Assembly (NCBI GenBank): GCA_943735955.1 | Contig: OX030963.1 | Span: 5,555,227-5,619,226 of the forward strand | Source: Piscicola geometra | Lineage: Eukaryota > Annelida > Clitellata > Hirudinida > Piscicolidae | Reading direction: 5' to 3' | Length of the DNA stretch: 64,000 bases | Shown here: positions 20,929-33,223 of the stretch, piece after piece | Layout of the letters: every line of letters starts with the position of its first letter | Position numbering within the stretch: position 1 is the first letter of the stretch | The notes under the pieces: model-generated | Told to the model about the DNA's origin: nothing | The model's input: only the letters and a program-made list of their open reading frames with translations | Databases searched by the model: none | Made by a program: the position numbers and the translations under genes

Positions 20929-23266
20929 GCGCAACCATCAAAAAATGCATTACTGCACTTGCCCTCAAGGTATTTGTTTTGGAACAGTTAAAAAAAGTCG
21001 TTGCAGTCAGTTGCAGCGACTGATTCAGTTGTGCAAGAACTGCGTCGCTTACGATCAGATGAACAATTTAACGCCATTTTCAGAAATGTCAACAGTATTA
21101 TGGTTTTGGCATATAATCTCGAGCCGATTGCTGTACCTCAGGTGCGAAAGCCGTCACAAAAGTATTGTGGGCTAGGACCAGCTTATGTAGCAATAGCAAT
21201 GCCGGTCGATTTTTCAAACCTTATTAATATTTAGAAAAAAATATTCACAAATTAGAATATGATAAAAGAAATTGAATGCCGTTAAATTTTTTTATTCAAT
21301 TTTGAACCGTTTAGAAGTTATGTCACTTTTAATGCTAACTTTTCATGCATCGAGTTACCATTGCATAGCATTAAAAGTATAGGCGGTGCGCACGGACCCG
21401 TGTGGAAGGCATAAAAGTACTATTTTGTACTATAACTTGAGCTTTAAATAACTAAATTTATTCAAACTTCTCATGTATATGTTTTTTCTAAAAAGAAACA
21501 AAGCATTTAAAAAAAAGTATTTATCTTCAAAAAAACATAAGTTATAGCGTTTTGAAAGACATTATATAGAGAAAAAAGTATCTTTTCGCACTAATAAACG
21601 TTTATTGAGTCTAAACTTGCAATATGTATGTAATAAAATTTAATTAATTTTATTTTAAAAAAAATTTATTAAAATTTAGGAAAAAAATTATGTTTTCAAA
21701 CACAGTTTTTAAGACAGTTTATTCAACATTAAGAGTTGTCAATAACATTCGAGTCTGTAAAAGCATGGACTTCTTAATAATAACCTTTTTTGCGATTGAG
21801 TGACTCTGAAAAAAGCTTTTTGGATAAAGAAGAAAAAATGAGAACTATTATGAACTTTTGTGCATTTTATATATTTTGTAACATTTAAAACAGAATAATG
21901 ACCCTTTCGTTTCTTAACTCAAACTCAGAGATTTACGTTTCAATAAAGTTTTTATTTTGTTTTGAACTTTTATTAATTAAACGAAGATTAAAATTCATCT
22001 TTTTCTAGTCAGTGTCTGTTCCAGCCACTATTTCAGTTTGTATTTATATAGTTCTAAAACTTATTTTGCTGGTGAGACTTTTAAAATTTGTAGATAGTAT
22101 AAGTTCTGTATATCGCATTTTAAAATAACTAATCGCATTTTTATGGATTAGAATTCATTTTAACTAAAATATTTAAAAAGTTTCAAACTCGTAGATCTAA
22201 AAGACTAAACTTTAGTTACTTAGTCACTAAACTTTAGTTACTTAGTTACTTAGTGACTAAAGGAAAGACAACGACGCGCAAGCGGTGGCTTTTAAAATTT
22301 AAATGTCTTGGTATGTCAAAAGTAATAAATTAAAAGGTAAATGATTTAATTAATAAAATGAATTTTTAAAATTTTATTTAAAAGATATATAACATACATT
22401 TTCATAAAAAGGTGCTTCTTTAAAAAATATTTTATTTTGTAGATGTTATGCGAGTTTAACCACTAAAACGAAATTTGTGAGAGTTGATTTCAACTTACAG
22501 ATTAGCGCCATATCACAAAATGTGGACAATTCAATTTTTAATTTAAAAATGTATCATTTTTTAAAATCAAATAAAGGTACTTTACATGTTGAAAATGACG
22601 TTTTCTGAAAAAACACACTTTTAGCTCATTGCTAATGTAGAAACAACATCAGAGAAAAATTTTCGAGCAGCATATAACGCTGTCATAGCCATTGCAATCA
22701 TGCAACTCACAGAAAGGTTCAACCGAGATTCTCCTAGTTTGCGTTGATACTTGCAGCTGGAGACAATGGTGCTAACTGGTAAAGTGAACAATGATATTTG
22801 CAAGCAGTATCGTGAGTTAAATGCAACTAGTCTTTATCTACAGTTCGCTATGTTTGAAGACCAGAATGAATACAGAACTTTAGCTTGAAAACGCTGAAGC
22901 TAAGGCCTAAATCTTTGATTTAGTTTTTTTGGGGGGGGGGGGGCTTTCATCAAAAGTATCATCTTCCAATATTAAATATTTATGAAATAACCTAGTAAAC
23001 CATACTCCAAGTAGACGTAACGAATTTCCAATTTCAAGATTTTTTTCCTACTTTTAGTGGCAATAGAAAAGTATTTTATTGATTAGCAGACTTTTTTTAA
23101 TAAATTGTTGGCGATACAAATATTAATAGTTGATACAAAAAGAATTAGCAATATAGCAAACAATACTAAATATTATCTCTGGTACAGTATTGGCCGATAC
23201 CGGTTCTTTGATTCCAACCCTGGGTAGGACCCCCCCCCATGATTTTCCGCAGATCAATGTTCCTGA
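20929..23266 (+). mobile_element. hAT family A element with nested insertion, decayed
   Basis: Transposase fragments on the plus strand at 20990-21193 (VAATDSVVQELRRLRSDEQF, VPQVRKPSQKYC) and 22635-22890 (QLTERFNRDSPSL-type, then NDICKQYRELNATSLY). They are interrupted by a 1.44-kb insert. The 3' terminus, ending near 23263 as 'tgattttccgcagatcaatg', is the inverted family end with a mutated tip. The left end near 20929 (aggggcgcaaccatc) may be from a different hAT. Confidence 0.7.
21194..22634. mobile_element. TAGCAA-terminus transposon, copy 1
   Basis: A 1441-bp insert in the hAT transposase remnant. The termini are TAGCAATGCCGG and its partner CATTGCTA; the flanks tgtagcaa and atgtagaa are near-matching duplicates of hAT sequence that is single-copy in sister elements (atgtagcaacaacacc). 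Inside it is A+T-rich with no good frame. It resembles the clean 24639-26406 element at the tips (tagcaa; 'gagctaaaagtg' near one end). Confidence 0.6.
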
Positions 23267-23700
23267 AAACAAGTAACAAAATATGAATGGTTTTTTTAAT
23301 AACAATGTAAATCTGTCTGCTTGCAAAAAGTGAACCAATATTTTCTGAAAAGCATCTTGAATGTCTGCTTGCGAAAATTGCAAAATCAGAAATTTAAGTT
23401 TTTTATATATAAAATTTATTAGTTTAAATCCATATATATAAAAAGAAGAGTAGGTGGAGAAGTATTTGAGTAAGCAAAAAATAATTTTGCTTCAGGCTCT
23501 ATAACTACGCCTACTCAAAATATATTACTAAATAAAATTCTGTTTCATGCTATGGTTGACGATTATGCTTGAATTAAGATAAGAGTTGAAAAATTATTGT
23601 ATTTGAAAAATTGAAAAAAAGTGAAGGAGGGGTTTTGACCCCAAAACCCCCCCAGGATTATTATGTATTAAAGATTGAAGGGGGCAAACGAGCCTGCTTG
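23267..23700 (-). mobile_element. hAT family A, 5' region fragment
   Basis: Matches the 5' non-coding region of the 23.9-28.8 kb copy (about 27970-28370): 'aatctgtctgcttgcaaaa', 'attttgcttcaggctctata', 'tgttgacgattatgcttg'-like sequence, and a G/C-run end 'ccaaaacccccccaggatta'. Confidence 0.65.
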
Positions 23701-24374
23701 AATGATTGCCAAGAAGATCGCAAAGCAAATGAAAACCTCTAAAATCTGCTTCATTTTGACAATTTCTAGCAATGAGAATTTAATTAGTTAAAACGTGTTG
23801 TGGGTTTAAAATAATTAAATTAGAATTTGCAACGAAAAAAGACTATCTTATGGTCTACGAAATAGCATGTGCCAGCGTGAGCACCAGGGGTGGCGATCTG
23901 CGGAAAATCTTGGGGGGAGGGGGGTCCTCCCCAGGGTTGGAATCAAAGAACCGGTATTGACCAATACAGTACCAGCGATACTATTTAGTATTGTTTGCTG
24001 TAGTGCAAATTATTTTTGTATCAACTACTAATATTTGTATCACCTAACATTCAGGAAAAAAGTTGGATACTCAAAAAAAAAACTTTTTTATTGCCACTTT
24101 GAGCGATTTAAAGAAAAACAATAACGATTTCAGTAACTTTCATTATTTGTCATCTTCAAAATTTCAATTACAACTAGCCATCAACCCATCAAATAAATTT
24201 TATAACATCATTATTTTCATTCATTTCTGAGTCATATAGTTTTAAAAATTACAAGTAGATTTAAATTTGCAAAAGTTATAAACAAATATACATTGGGAAA
24301 TTTTTTTGGCCCACAGTGTAAATTTAGATAACATAAAATACCCTCTCTGCCTGTTCTCCTGCCCTACCCCACAG

Positions 24375-24605
24375 CTCTTTTACTCCAATTTCCAAAAAGA
24401 CTTCTTCGTATGTCTGACTGACTAGCAAATTCTTCTGCTAGCCTTTTTAATCCAGACTGTCAAGTATATCCTGATGTGCATGACAAACGTCTCTTTTACT
24501 TCAATTTCCAAAATGACTTCTTCATTTGTCTGACCGACTGGCAAATTCTTCTGCTAGCCTTTTTAAATCAAGACTGTCAAATATAACCTGATGTGCTTGA
24601 CAAAC
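24375..24605 (-). repeat. tandem duplication of hAT C-terminal coding segment
   Basis: Two adjacent copies of about 115 bp, each holding 'caaattcttctgctagcctt' and 'ctgatgtgc(a/t)tgacaaacg', which encode the AxxHQDILDxLDLKRLAxEFA region of the transposase. Sister copies at 48.5 and 55.7 kb have a single copy. Confidence 0.9.
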
Positions 24606-24638
24606 GGCCAGTGAATTAAAGCGAGGCTGTGTCATAGG

Positions 24639-26406
24639 TAGCAACCGCCACGAACGATATGCAAATGAGCTAAAAGTGGCGAATTTCGTTAATATGTGCA
24701 ATCAGCACAATAAATTGCTTTTATTAAAGGTTCTAGCTTTTAAATAAAATTCAAATTTTAATTAAATGAAAGTTTAACCATTTTTTCATTTAAAAAATTA
24801 AATAAAAATAAAAATTTAATTAACTAAGCTTAAAAAACCAATATTTAAAACTGAATATCATATCAAGTCAACTTTACGCTGTGTCATCTGGACTTTTTGA
24901 ATCGACACCTACTTGTTCATTTTTCAAATCCGCAAATCAAAATATAATGTATATAAATGAATGATATATCATTAAAATTGTATTTGAATTTCCTACTTCA
25001 AACCGAAAGCTAGAAATTTTTTTCTCAATAATTAAACAAGAAAATAAACTTTAAATTGTTCACTTTGAATTTAAACTACTTTTAAAAATATAATTAAAAT
25101 CTAGCAAATACATTCTGAAAGTACATTTCCTAATCTTCTAAATGATATCAACTTCATTGAAAAAAAATGCTCCTCCGTTTGTGATTTTAAAAATACAAAT
25201 CATACGTATAGCATTTTATTAAATGTAAAGCGCATCACAATTAAGTTTTTGCTTTTATATCGTCTGTTTAATAGTCATCGCCGTTTAAATGCTAAATTTC
25301 TATACTATTTAAAAATTCATAGTTATTCTTGGTTGGTTTATTTTTTTAAGTTTGATTTATTTACATTCATTTTATTAGTTCTTATGATATTCATAGCTTA
25401 GAGTCCATAATAATAAATTAAGCCATTTGAGCGTAACAACTTTACAAATGATAATTTTTTAAACTTTAAAATACAGTTGTCTTCAAATGGAATTTCCTGG
25501 CCCTATCTGTCAGAAGCTTGGCCTCACATGTATTGATATAAAAAATAAAAGTTTGAAAAAAGTTGTTTTTATAAGCAATGGCCTAGTTCTAGAGTTAAAA
25601 AACTTTTTTTTAAAAAGGAACATATATATTGTCTTAGTTAAGCAGCTAAACTAAGACAGTAGGCTACCTAAACTTTAGCTGAAGTTTTGGGATGCCTTAA
25701 TGACAACTTCATTTATACAAACCCACTGGTTTTATACTCAAAGGTGTGTATTGTTGCTAAAAAGAGAATAAATCTAACAAAAAAGAGAAAACTAGGATCA
25801 TTCATGAATTTAGAATTTCTTCCTCCATCTTTAAAAATAAATGTGCCAAAAGTGTCTTTGAACACATTTTTATTTGGAAATAGTTCAAAAACAATACCAT
25901 TAACTGTTCAATCCAAAAATGAAGAATTATTCACTCTCGCTTTTTATTGTTAATACAATTTTATATATATATTTAAATAAGTAGAATTTCGTTTTCTATT
26001 CCAACATAAAGTTTATGTGCTTTTAAAGATTTATTTATTTTGGTGGAAAATAAACGGTTTAAAATCTTTTATTTTATTATGAATTAATTTTTAAAAAATA
26101 CTACTTCCTTTTTTTTAAATACATGATCTTGTCAAGTTTCAACATTAAATGACATTCATCAAAAAGGTATAATGAAATAACGTCGCGACGTCGTCCCGTC
26201 AAACTCTTAAGTATTATTTTGGCTTAAGCGTTGAAAATAATTCGCCAAAACGCTCACTTTTCGGGAGTTTAAAAATTGAATAACTTTTGAACCATTTGAG
26301 ATATTTGGAAAATGTAAACTGATTTGAAATCTGCACTTTAAAATCTATCATAAAAATATTTTATTTTTTAAATTTATAAATTTTGAAAATTTCGTGGCGG
26401 TTGCTA
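24639..26406. mobile_element. TAGCAACCGCC-terminus transposon, 8-bp TSD
   Basis: 1768 bp with 16-bp perfect inverted termini, TAGCAACCGCCACGAA and TTCGTGGCGGTTGCTA, and exact flanking duplicates GTCATAGG (24631-24638, 26407-26414). The insert splits the hAT transposase sequence 'gctgtgtcataggtgcac', which is intact in sister copies. The 8-bp duplication fits hAT-like or P-like mechanisms. The only sizeable frame is 25687-25953 (+), 88 residues, in which I see no transposase domain, so it looks non-autonomous. Confidence 0.92.
25687..25953 (+). CDS. uncharacterised frame inside the TAGCAACCGCC element
   Basis: 88 residues, with the Lys-rich segment AKKRINLTKKRKLGS and later LEFLPPSLKINVPKVSLNTF. 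No recognised motif. It may be the remnant of a transposase or a chance frame in A+T-rich sequence. Confidence 0.2.
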   Translation: MGCLNDNFIYTNPLVLYSKVCIVAKKRINLTKKRKLGSFMNLEFLPPSLKINVPKVSLNTFLFGNSSKTIPLTVQSKNEELFTLAFYC

Positions 26407-26575
26407 GTCATAGGTGCACACAACTAAGTCTTAAGATGCCGCAAAGCACTAAAAGATCTTACTGCAGTACATGACGTTATTGGACACACAAGCATCAACC
26501 TGATCAATCTTTCAACCTAAGATAACAGATTCTAGACTTCCGTGATCATAGCTTGCATTCTTTTTTGCGTTTGTG

Positions 26576-27860
26576 CTAAAATTCATTCTGGTCTTTAAAC
26601 ATAGTTATCTGTGAACAAAGTCCAGTTTCATTTAACTTACGATACTGCTTGCAAATATTATGGTTCACTTCACCAGTTAGCAACATTGTCTCGAGCTGCA
26701 AGTATGAACGCAAACCAGGAGAAACTCGATTGAACCTTTTTGTGAGTTGCATGATTGCAATGTCTATGACAGCGTAATATGCTGCTCGATAATGTTCCTC
26801 TGGTGTTGTTGCTACATAAGCTGGGCCCAGCACACAATACTTTTGTGGCGGCTTTTGCACCCGAGGTACAGCAATCGGTTCGAGATTATATGCCAAAACC
26901 ATGCTGTTGACGTCTCTGAAAATGGCGTTTAACTGTTCATTTGATCGTAGGCGACGCAGTTTGTGCACAACTGAATCAGTCGCTGCAACCATTCCACTGA
27001 CCTTGGCACTTGCTGATTGCAACGACTTGTTTAACTGTTCCAGAAGTGAATACACCAAAACAACTACCTTGAGGGCCAGTGCAGTAGTGCCTTGTTGAAA
27101 AAAGGCCTCAAGCCTTTACAGCTGTTTCATCAGCAGTACCAATGGAAGCAAATGATTCCAAACTAACAAGTACCAATTCATAATGTTCAAGCACAGAAGA
27201 CACTGTAGATACTCTGGTAAGCCATCTTGTAGGACAAAGAAGTTTTATACTATACTTTTTATTCAGTGGCTCATCAAGAAAGTCAATTATAAGAAACACT
27301 AAAGCATCACTAAACTGTTTCTTGACCTTCCCTGAACGATTGTAAAAAGCACCTAACTCTTGGACAAACTCAAGTGAATTGCTCACAAAGGGATTTGCGG
27401 CAGCTGTGTGCTGGGCAACAAGATTTGCCCACTAAGCAAAACAGTAGAAAAACATTGCAAGCGGATTCTCACTGCTGATAATAGCCTGACAACCATTATA
27501 TCGGCCGTTCATGTTAGAAGCGCCGTCATAAGTCTGAGCTCTTAGTTTTTCTATAGGTAGCATAATTCTGATCAGAACATCTTTTACTACAGCAGATAAG
27601 GTTTTTCCGATCGTGTCTAGTGGGCTGAATAAACCAATAAACTGTTCATTAACATTCAGAGCTTCATCAAAAAAACGAATGCCTATCGATTCCAACTCTA
27701 ACCCATTGCAGTCTTGTGTGCCGTCAACCACAATACCAAACTGGCTTGATTCGGCATTAACAGTGCACACTGTGTTTCTAACAATTGAATGAGCTAAAAG
27801 CCTCAGCTTTTCTTTTTTGGCAGTTATGCGATATGAAACTTGTAGATTGATTTACCCACA
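26576..27860 (-). pseudogene. hAT transposase (ZMYM1/DUF4371-like), N-terminal and central part
   Basis: Three broken frames in order. 27770-27432: FGIVVDGTQDCNGLELESIG, YDGASNMNGRYNGCQAIIS, a DUF4371-type RNase-H fold with the D of the catalytic triad in VDGT and the typical YDGASNMxG. 27386-27108: LLCPTRWLTRVSTVSSVLEH, the CxTRW motif. 27058-26576: SMVLAYNLEPIAVPRVQKPP and YAVIDIAIMQLTKRFN. This layout belongs to the hAT-derived ZMYM1-like proteins. In-frame stops and shifts show it is not a functional gene. Confidence 0.85.
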
Positions 27861-28739
27861 ACTTTAGTTAATGTTCGAAGCCTTTTAAAATTCATTAACT
27901 TTGGTTCATCTAAAAAATTGAAAAGGTCGTTATTAAGGTGGATCTCAGAATCCCCCTATGAATATCGCCCATGCAAAATAAGTAGCACAATATGAATGAT
28001 TTTTTAAGAAAAATGTTAATCTGTCTGCTTGCATAATGTGAACCGATATTTGCGGATAATCATTCTGATGTCTGCTTGCGAAGATTGAAAAATTAGAAAT
28101 TTAATTTTTATAAATATAATTTATTAATTTAAATTTATAAATATAAAAAGAAGAATAGGTGGATGAGTATTTTAGTAAGCAAAGAATAATTTTGCTTTAG
28201 GCAGCTATCACTATAACTACTTCTACCCATAATATATTACTGAATAAAATTCTGTTTCATGTTATTGTTGACGATTATGCTTGTATTAAGATAGGAGTTG
28301 AAAAATTATTGTATTTGAAAAACTGAGAGGTGTCATTTAAAGATGGACCCCAGGACCCCCCTAGCATTCCTGCCCATACATAATCCAATGTATTACTGTA
28401 TTAGCATTTTGTATCCCATGGTTAACAATTAGGCTCGTATCAAAATGAGTTGAGAAATGTGTATTTTTAAAAGAGTGAGGGGGTTCTTGTAGAGGTGGAT
28501 CCCAGGACCCCATCAAGATTCCCGCCTACGCCATAGTGATAAAAAAGTAGGTGAAGGAGTATTTAAGTAAGAAAACAATATTTTTGTTTTAGACAGCTAT
28601 CACTATAACTACACTTCTCACAATGTATTACTATTTAAACATTTACTTTTATGCCATGGTTGACGATTATGCTCATATCCAAACAGAAATTTTTGAATAC
28701 AAAAATGGAAAAAAGTGGGGGGGGGTCCCTATTAAGGTG

Positions 28740-28800
28740 GACCCCTCCACTAAAAAAAAGTGGGGGTCCTGACCCCAGGACCCCCCCAAGATCGCCGCCC
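28740..28800. repeat. G/C-run hairpin at hAT family A 5' end
   Basis: 'ggacccctccactaaaaaaa' followed by 'agtgggggtcctgacc' forms a stem with an A-rich loop. The sister copy at 53771-53815 has a more perfect version. Confidence 0.75.
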
Positions 28801-28809
28801 ATGGTTGAT

Positions 28810-29430
28810 AGGCAGAGAAACGCATAAAAAACATAATTTCGGATAGTATCAGTCCGTATGCATGAACGAGTTTAGATTTTTGCCGATGTTTAACACATTA
28901 TTTGTTTGACAATTTACTTTTAAAATAATGAATAAGTGTTTGATCTATAATTTTGTTGGTTGTTTGATGGGCAGAGAAACCAATGGAGTATACATCAAAA
29001 TCATAATTTTGGATAGTAAACTACTACGGCTTTTGCAAAACTGGCAAAAAAGTACTTGTCATCTTCTGCAAGTACAGCTTGTCAAGGTACATGGTTAGCA
29101 AGAAAAGAGGCTCTTTAAATCCAACTTATGTAGAAAAACCTATTGGTTTGAGTGACTAGCTCAAATAGAATGTGTGACAATTTCATTTTTTATAATTTAT
29201 GGATTCATTCTTTATTACTTATGAATTTGGATTAATTTTATAAATAAATTATGCTAAAACTTCAATAGTTTCTATTAAATTTATATAAAAAATTAAAATA
29301 CATATTTATACGAATTTCAAATATTCTAAAAATATTCTCTAAAATAATTCTGTCTCCCACTTCGACAGTAGACTTTGTAGACTAAGATTGTTACAATAGA
29401 TTTATTGAAGTTATTCGAAAATACAAGTTT
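28810..29430 (+). pseudogene. spacer with a ZBED-like hAT fragment
   Basis: At 29030-29160 the plus strand matches the dimerisation region of the 58.9-kb copy (cttttgcaaaactggcaaaa, 'gtacttgtcatcttctgcaa', then 'aagaggctctttaaatccaa'). The rest is A+T-rich without recognised content. Confidence 0.55.
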
Positions 29431-29588
29431 GGAGCTTTGAAAATAGTGAGAAAAAGTTGTTCTATCCAATTTGAGAAAAACATGCATTTAATCGTTATAT
29501 TTATGAGAATACGAATAAAAATAAGATACAGATTCTTAAGAAAATTAAATTTAAATGTAAAAAAACATATTAAAAATTGTGAAAGGGT

Positions 29589-32500
29589 TCAAAAGAAGAC
29601 GATGCAACAGAGGATGACGACGATGACGACGAGTAGAAGGAACAATCCAGCCACAACTCCGACCATGATGTGCTTTGAGGTTCTCTTTACTGCTTCGCCA
29701 TCTTTTTTGTTATCAAGGAGGTAAGGGTCCAAGAGCACCGGTGATCCTTTTGGAGGCTCAGTTCTTTTGCGCAAGTGAGAGCTTGATAAATGCATTGGTA
29801 AGGTTGAAAATAAATTTTAAACTTTCTAATAGTTAATAGTTTCTAGTTGAATAAAACTGAATCTATTTCCAATTATTCAAGAATGGGAAATTAAAGTGAC
29901 AGCATTAAAAAAAAATGAAATCAAAGAAAGCTGACCTGTTGAATAGTCTTATAGCTGGGCTTCCTGGTGGCTTTTTGATCTTAGGCGTGAAGAACAAAGA
30001 GTAGCTCAAGGGTTCACGGTCCATGAATCTTATTTTCTTCCTGTATCTTTTGGTCGTCCATATTTTTTTGGTAGTTGTGGTACTTGTGGTTGTAAATTTA
30101 CTTTCAGACTTTTTTCTTCGTTTTCTGAGATGTTGGTTTTGCGTTCTTTTTTCAGATTCCGGCTGTAGTCAAAATAAAGTTTTTAAAATTACATATATTC
30201 TTTAAACTTTCCATTTCAGGCAACAAAAACAAACCTCCAAGAACATAATTATACAAAAATGGAAACAAAGCCTTCTAAAATTCACTCAAATTGCCTCTAA
30301 ACACACTCTCCAATCACAACTCACCACCCTACAATGTCCCTACACACACCATCAACGCACCATATTGTCCTCATACATCTTCACCATCAACAGCAACTGC
30401 CTCTTTATCTCTCTCTTCAGCGCTCCTCCTTTCTCATTTATTCTTACTTCTTTCGGAACATTTTCTTCCAAGACTTTTTGGACAATTTTATTGATGAAGT
30501 GGTCGTTGCGCCGGTTGTTGTAGAGTCGTTGGATGAGTTTGGAGTTGATTTCGAAGGAGAGAACACCAGGTGGTGATCTTGTTGTCAGCAATTCGTCGTC
30601 GTTGTCGTTGTTATTGTAGCTATAGTCATCGTAAATCTCGTATTCTTCAGTGCTATCATCATCATCATCATCATCCTCTTCATCACCATCACTAGCACCA
30701 TTGTTGTTGGGATTGTTGTATTCGTGTTGAGGGTTCATGATGTGGTTTTGTTGTTGTAGGTTGTGTGGAGGCTGATTTCTGAGATTTTGAGGCATTTGGG
30801 GTTTGTGTTTGAGGTTGTTGATGGGGTTGTTGTGTGGGTTGCTAGGGTTCTTGCGGATGTTGTATGGTTTGTTGATGCTTTTGTAAGGGTTGTTGATTGG
30901 GTCAGTAGGGTTGTTATATTGGTTGTTGTGGCTGTTATGTTGTTTGTTGTATGCTTTAATGAGGTTGTTGCGTGGATTGTTGTGGGAGTTGAATGGGATT
31001 TTTGGATTTTTAGCGATATTTTGGGAGCTGGCAATATTGTTCAAAGCTTCGGGGTGCTGTAAATTAAGGTCTTTACGTTTATTTGTGTTTGGGTGGTTGT
31101 TGTTGTTGTTGATATAGTTTAGAGGACTAGGGTTGTTGTAGTTGTCGATTGGTTTGAGGTTGTTGTGGTTGTTTGGACTATTGGGGTTTATATATTCGTT
31201 CCAGGTGTTTTGTTGGTGTGAAAGTAAATGGTTGTTGTTATTTTGAAGAAGAGGGGCTTTGTTTGGAAAGAAAGGGCTGTTAATTTGAGAAGGGATGTTG
31301 TTATTTTGAGGAGGGAGGTTGTTATTTTGAAGCAAGATGTTGTTACTTTGAGGCAAGAAGTTGTTTTTTCGAGGTAGATTGTTGTTATGAGAGAATAGAA
31401 TGTTGTCTTTCGGAAGATTGTTATTTTTTTGAATAAAGTTTTCCTTTTGAGGTATAAAATTCTCATTAGGTGGTGGTAAGTTGTTGTTTGCAGGTGGAAA
31501 GTGCTTTTCTTGAGGTGAAAGTTTGTGCTTTTCAAACATATTGTTGTTTGATGGTAGAAGGCTGTTGTATTCAATGTAATTTTGGTTGTTGTTGTTGTTG
31601 TAGTCACCAGGTATGTATTCTTTATACTCATTTATGTTGTCGTTGTTGTTGTTGTAATTGGAGTCATAATTGTGGTTAATATTGTTGTTGATTGTGTTGG
31701 CCTCGATGTTGTATTGCTGGTATTCCTTGTATTGTGGTGCACTGGGATCCCTAGGTGGCCCGTTTCTTTTGGTGCGGTATCTGTTGAATTTTTAGTTTTA
31801 TTTAAAACTTTTGTTTTCTTTATAACTTTTTTGTATTTAGAATTTGAAAATAAAAATGAAGCAAAACTCGTTTTTGTGGTTTTAAAACATCGGTTTCACA
31901 TTTTTTCTCGATTTTAAAACATTATTTATTAATTATGGTTTGTAATAAGAAAAAATGTATTTTTTCAAGTGCAAGACAAGTTTCAGGATTTAATGGTACA
32001 TGTTGAAGCGTGCCTCTCTAGCTTGTTTACAGTCTTGATGCAGACAAAACTTTGCTTTGTGATTCACGTAAGAGAGACAATAAACTACCCAAAAATATTT
32101 TTTTTAGTTGAAACATGGTAGTGGTTCTAAAATGTAAAAGACGATTTGAAGATGCGCTCAACGCACATTTACAGGCTTTTGTCTTCTACTTACCTACAGA
32201 CAATCGAACTACCTAGAACGCAACTGAGCATCAAAGCCACGGTTAAGCCGCTCAGAAGTTTAGGGCGTTCGAATATCGAAGTTCGAACACTTAGGTCATC
32301 AAAATAATTCAAAACAACATACTTTTGCATCAGTGAGTTCTGGCTTTCATAACCACTTCTCAAAAGATTGTTGTTGTAGTTGAAAGGGTTGCTATTGTTG
32401 TGGTTTTTGTTGTTGTTGATGTAGTTGCTGGAGCTGATGTTTCTAATGTTCTTGTTGTTTTGAAACGCTAAATTATTTTGGCTGTTGGTTAGAGTGTTGT

Positions 32501-32876
32501 TGCAAGGTTTGATATAGAGTATGTTTTCATTGTTTTCGTTTTTGTTATTGATAAACAGCTTATTGGCATTCTTGTAGAGTTTTTTGTTCATGAGACCACT
32601 AATCACATCTCGATTGGTATATTCTCTCACATTATAGTTTCTTCTTTTGTAATTATTTATTAAATTCCCATTATTGTTGAGTTTTAAAGAATTATTATTG
32701 TTTTTAAATTTGTCTTTTGTTGTATTATTATATCTTTTTTCCTTATTATCACTATTGTTATTATTATTATTGTGATTATTTGTTTCTTTGAAAGTTCCTA
32801 AGGCTGACTCTTCGACGGAAGACTGGTAATCAATCTGAAAACGCCGTGAAAGACCATTGTCGTAAACCACACCCAT
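29589..32876 (-). CDS. Asn-rich 840-aa membrane protein, 4 exons
   Basis: Exons 32876-32194, 31780-30361, 30162-29936 and 29781-29589 join in exact phase at consensus sites (tgtag|gtaagtag; caacag|atac; aatatg|gtgcgt; gactacag|ccgg; caacag|gtcagc; tatcaag|ctct). N-terminus (1-206): Asn-rich, probably cytoplasmic. Hydrophobic span 207-227 (LLSGLTVALMLSCVLGSSIV), then RYRTKRN, a furin-like basic site, then about 350 residues of Asn/Pro/Gln-rich repeats (NNNLPPQNNN-type), an acidic run (DGDEEDDDDDDDST) and a structured Lys/Arg-rich part. Residues 815-840 (IMVGVVAGLFLLLVVIVVIL, then CCIVFF) form a C-terminal membrane span or tail anchor. The frame stays open for 1420 bp in exon 2, and splice phases fit. 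I recognise no family. Alternative: an acceptor at about 32830 (cgttttcag|attgatta) would link it to exons upstream. Confidence 0.65.
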
Positions 32877-33104
32877 GTATAGTGCGCAGTGAAAATGGAA
32901 TTATACGCTAATTGTAACAACTATAATATTGGAAAATCTAAATATAAATAAAAACTATGAAGATCATATTCCTAATCTATATAAATTTTTAATTCTTATT
33001 TTTAATCAATCGACTAAAAACGAAATAATTGAAAAAACTTGCAAAAAACAAAAATATTTTCAACAATGGCAACCTGGACGTGGTTCTCAAAGCCATCATT
33101 AACA

Positions 33105-33223
33105 ATCTCATAAACCCCATCCTCCTGGCCCAGAGTTTCAGCATCATTATCATAATCACCACCAACATAACCATGGTGATAGAAGGGTTGGGTGGTTTCT
33201 GGGTTAGGTTTTGGTGGTGATGA
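33105..33223 (-). CDS. candidate 3' exon of the collagenous gene
   Basis: The acceptor 'aaaacctaacccag' precedes a frame ETTQPFYHHGYVGGDYDNDA, then ETLGQEDGVYEIVNDGFENH, and a donor after CACGTCCAG (gttgcc). The incoming phase (1) matches the collagen exons at 34.7 kb; the outgoing phase (0) matches a possible acceptor at about 32830 in the next gene. So it may end the collagen gene or bridge the two. Confidence 0.35.

Larger units (their letters stand above)
23885..28804 (-). mobile_element. hAT family A, longest copy (with nested element)
   Basis: The plus-strand left end CAGGGGTGGCGATCTGCGG is the element's 3' terminus; the right end reads GGGCGGCGATCTTGG on the minus strand, followed by a G-run hairpin. 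Transposase coding remnants run on the minus strand from about 27860 to 24400. A 1768-bp transposon is nested at 24639-26406. After removing it the element is about 3.15 kb. I do not find a matching 8-bp duplication at the outer ends (gtgagcac versus gttgatag), so one end may be rearranged. Confidence 0.85.

Noticed and set aside
30763..31917. Val/Leu-rich hydrophobic frames on the plus strand
   Set aside because: Antisense of the Asn-rich exon: AAC/AAT repeats read as GTT/ATT on the other strand.
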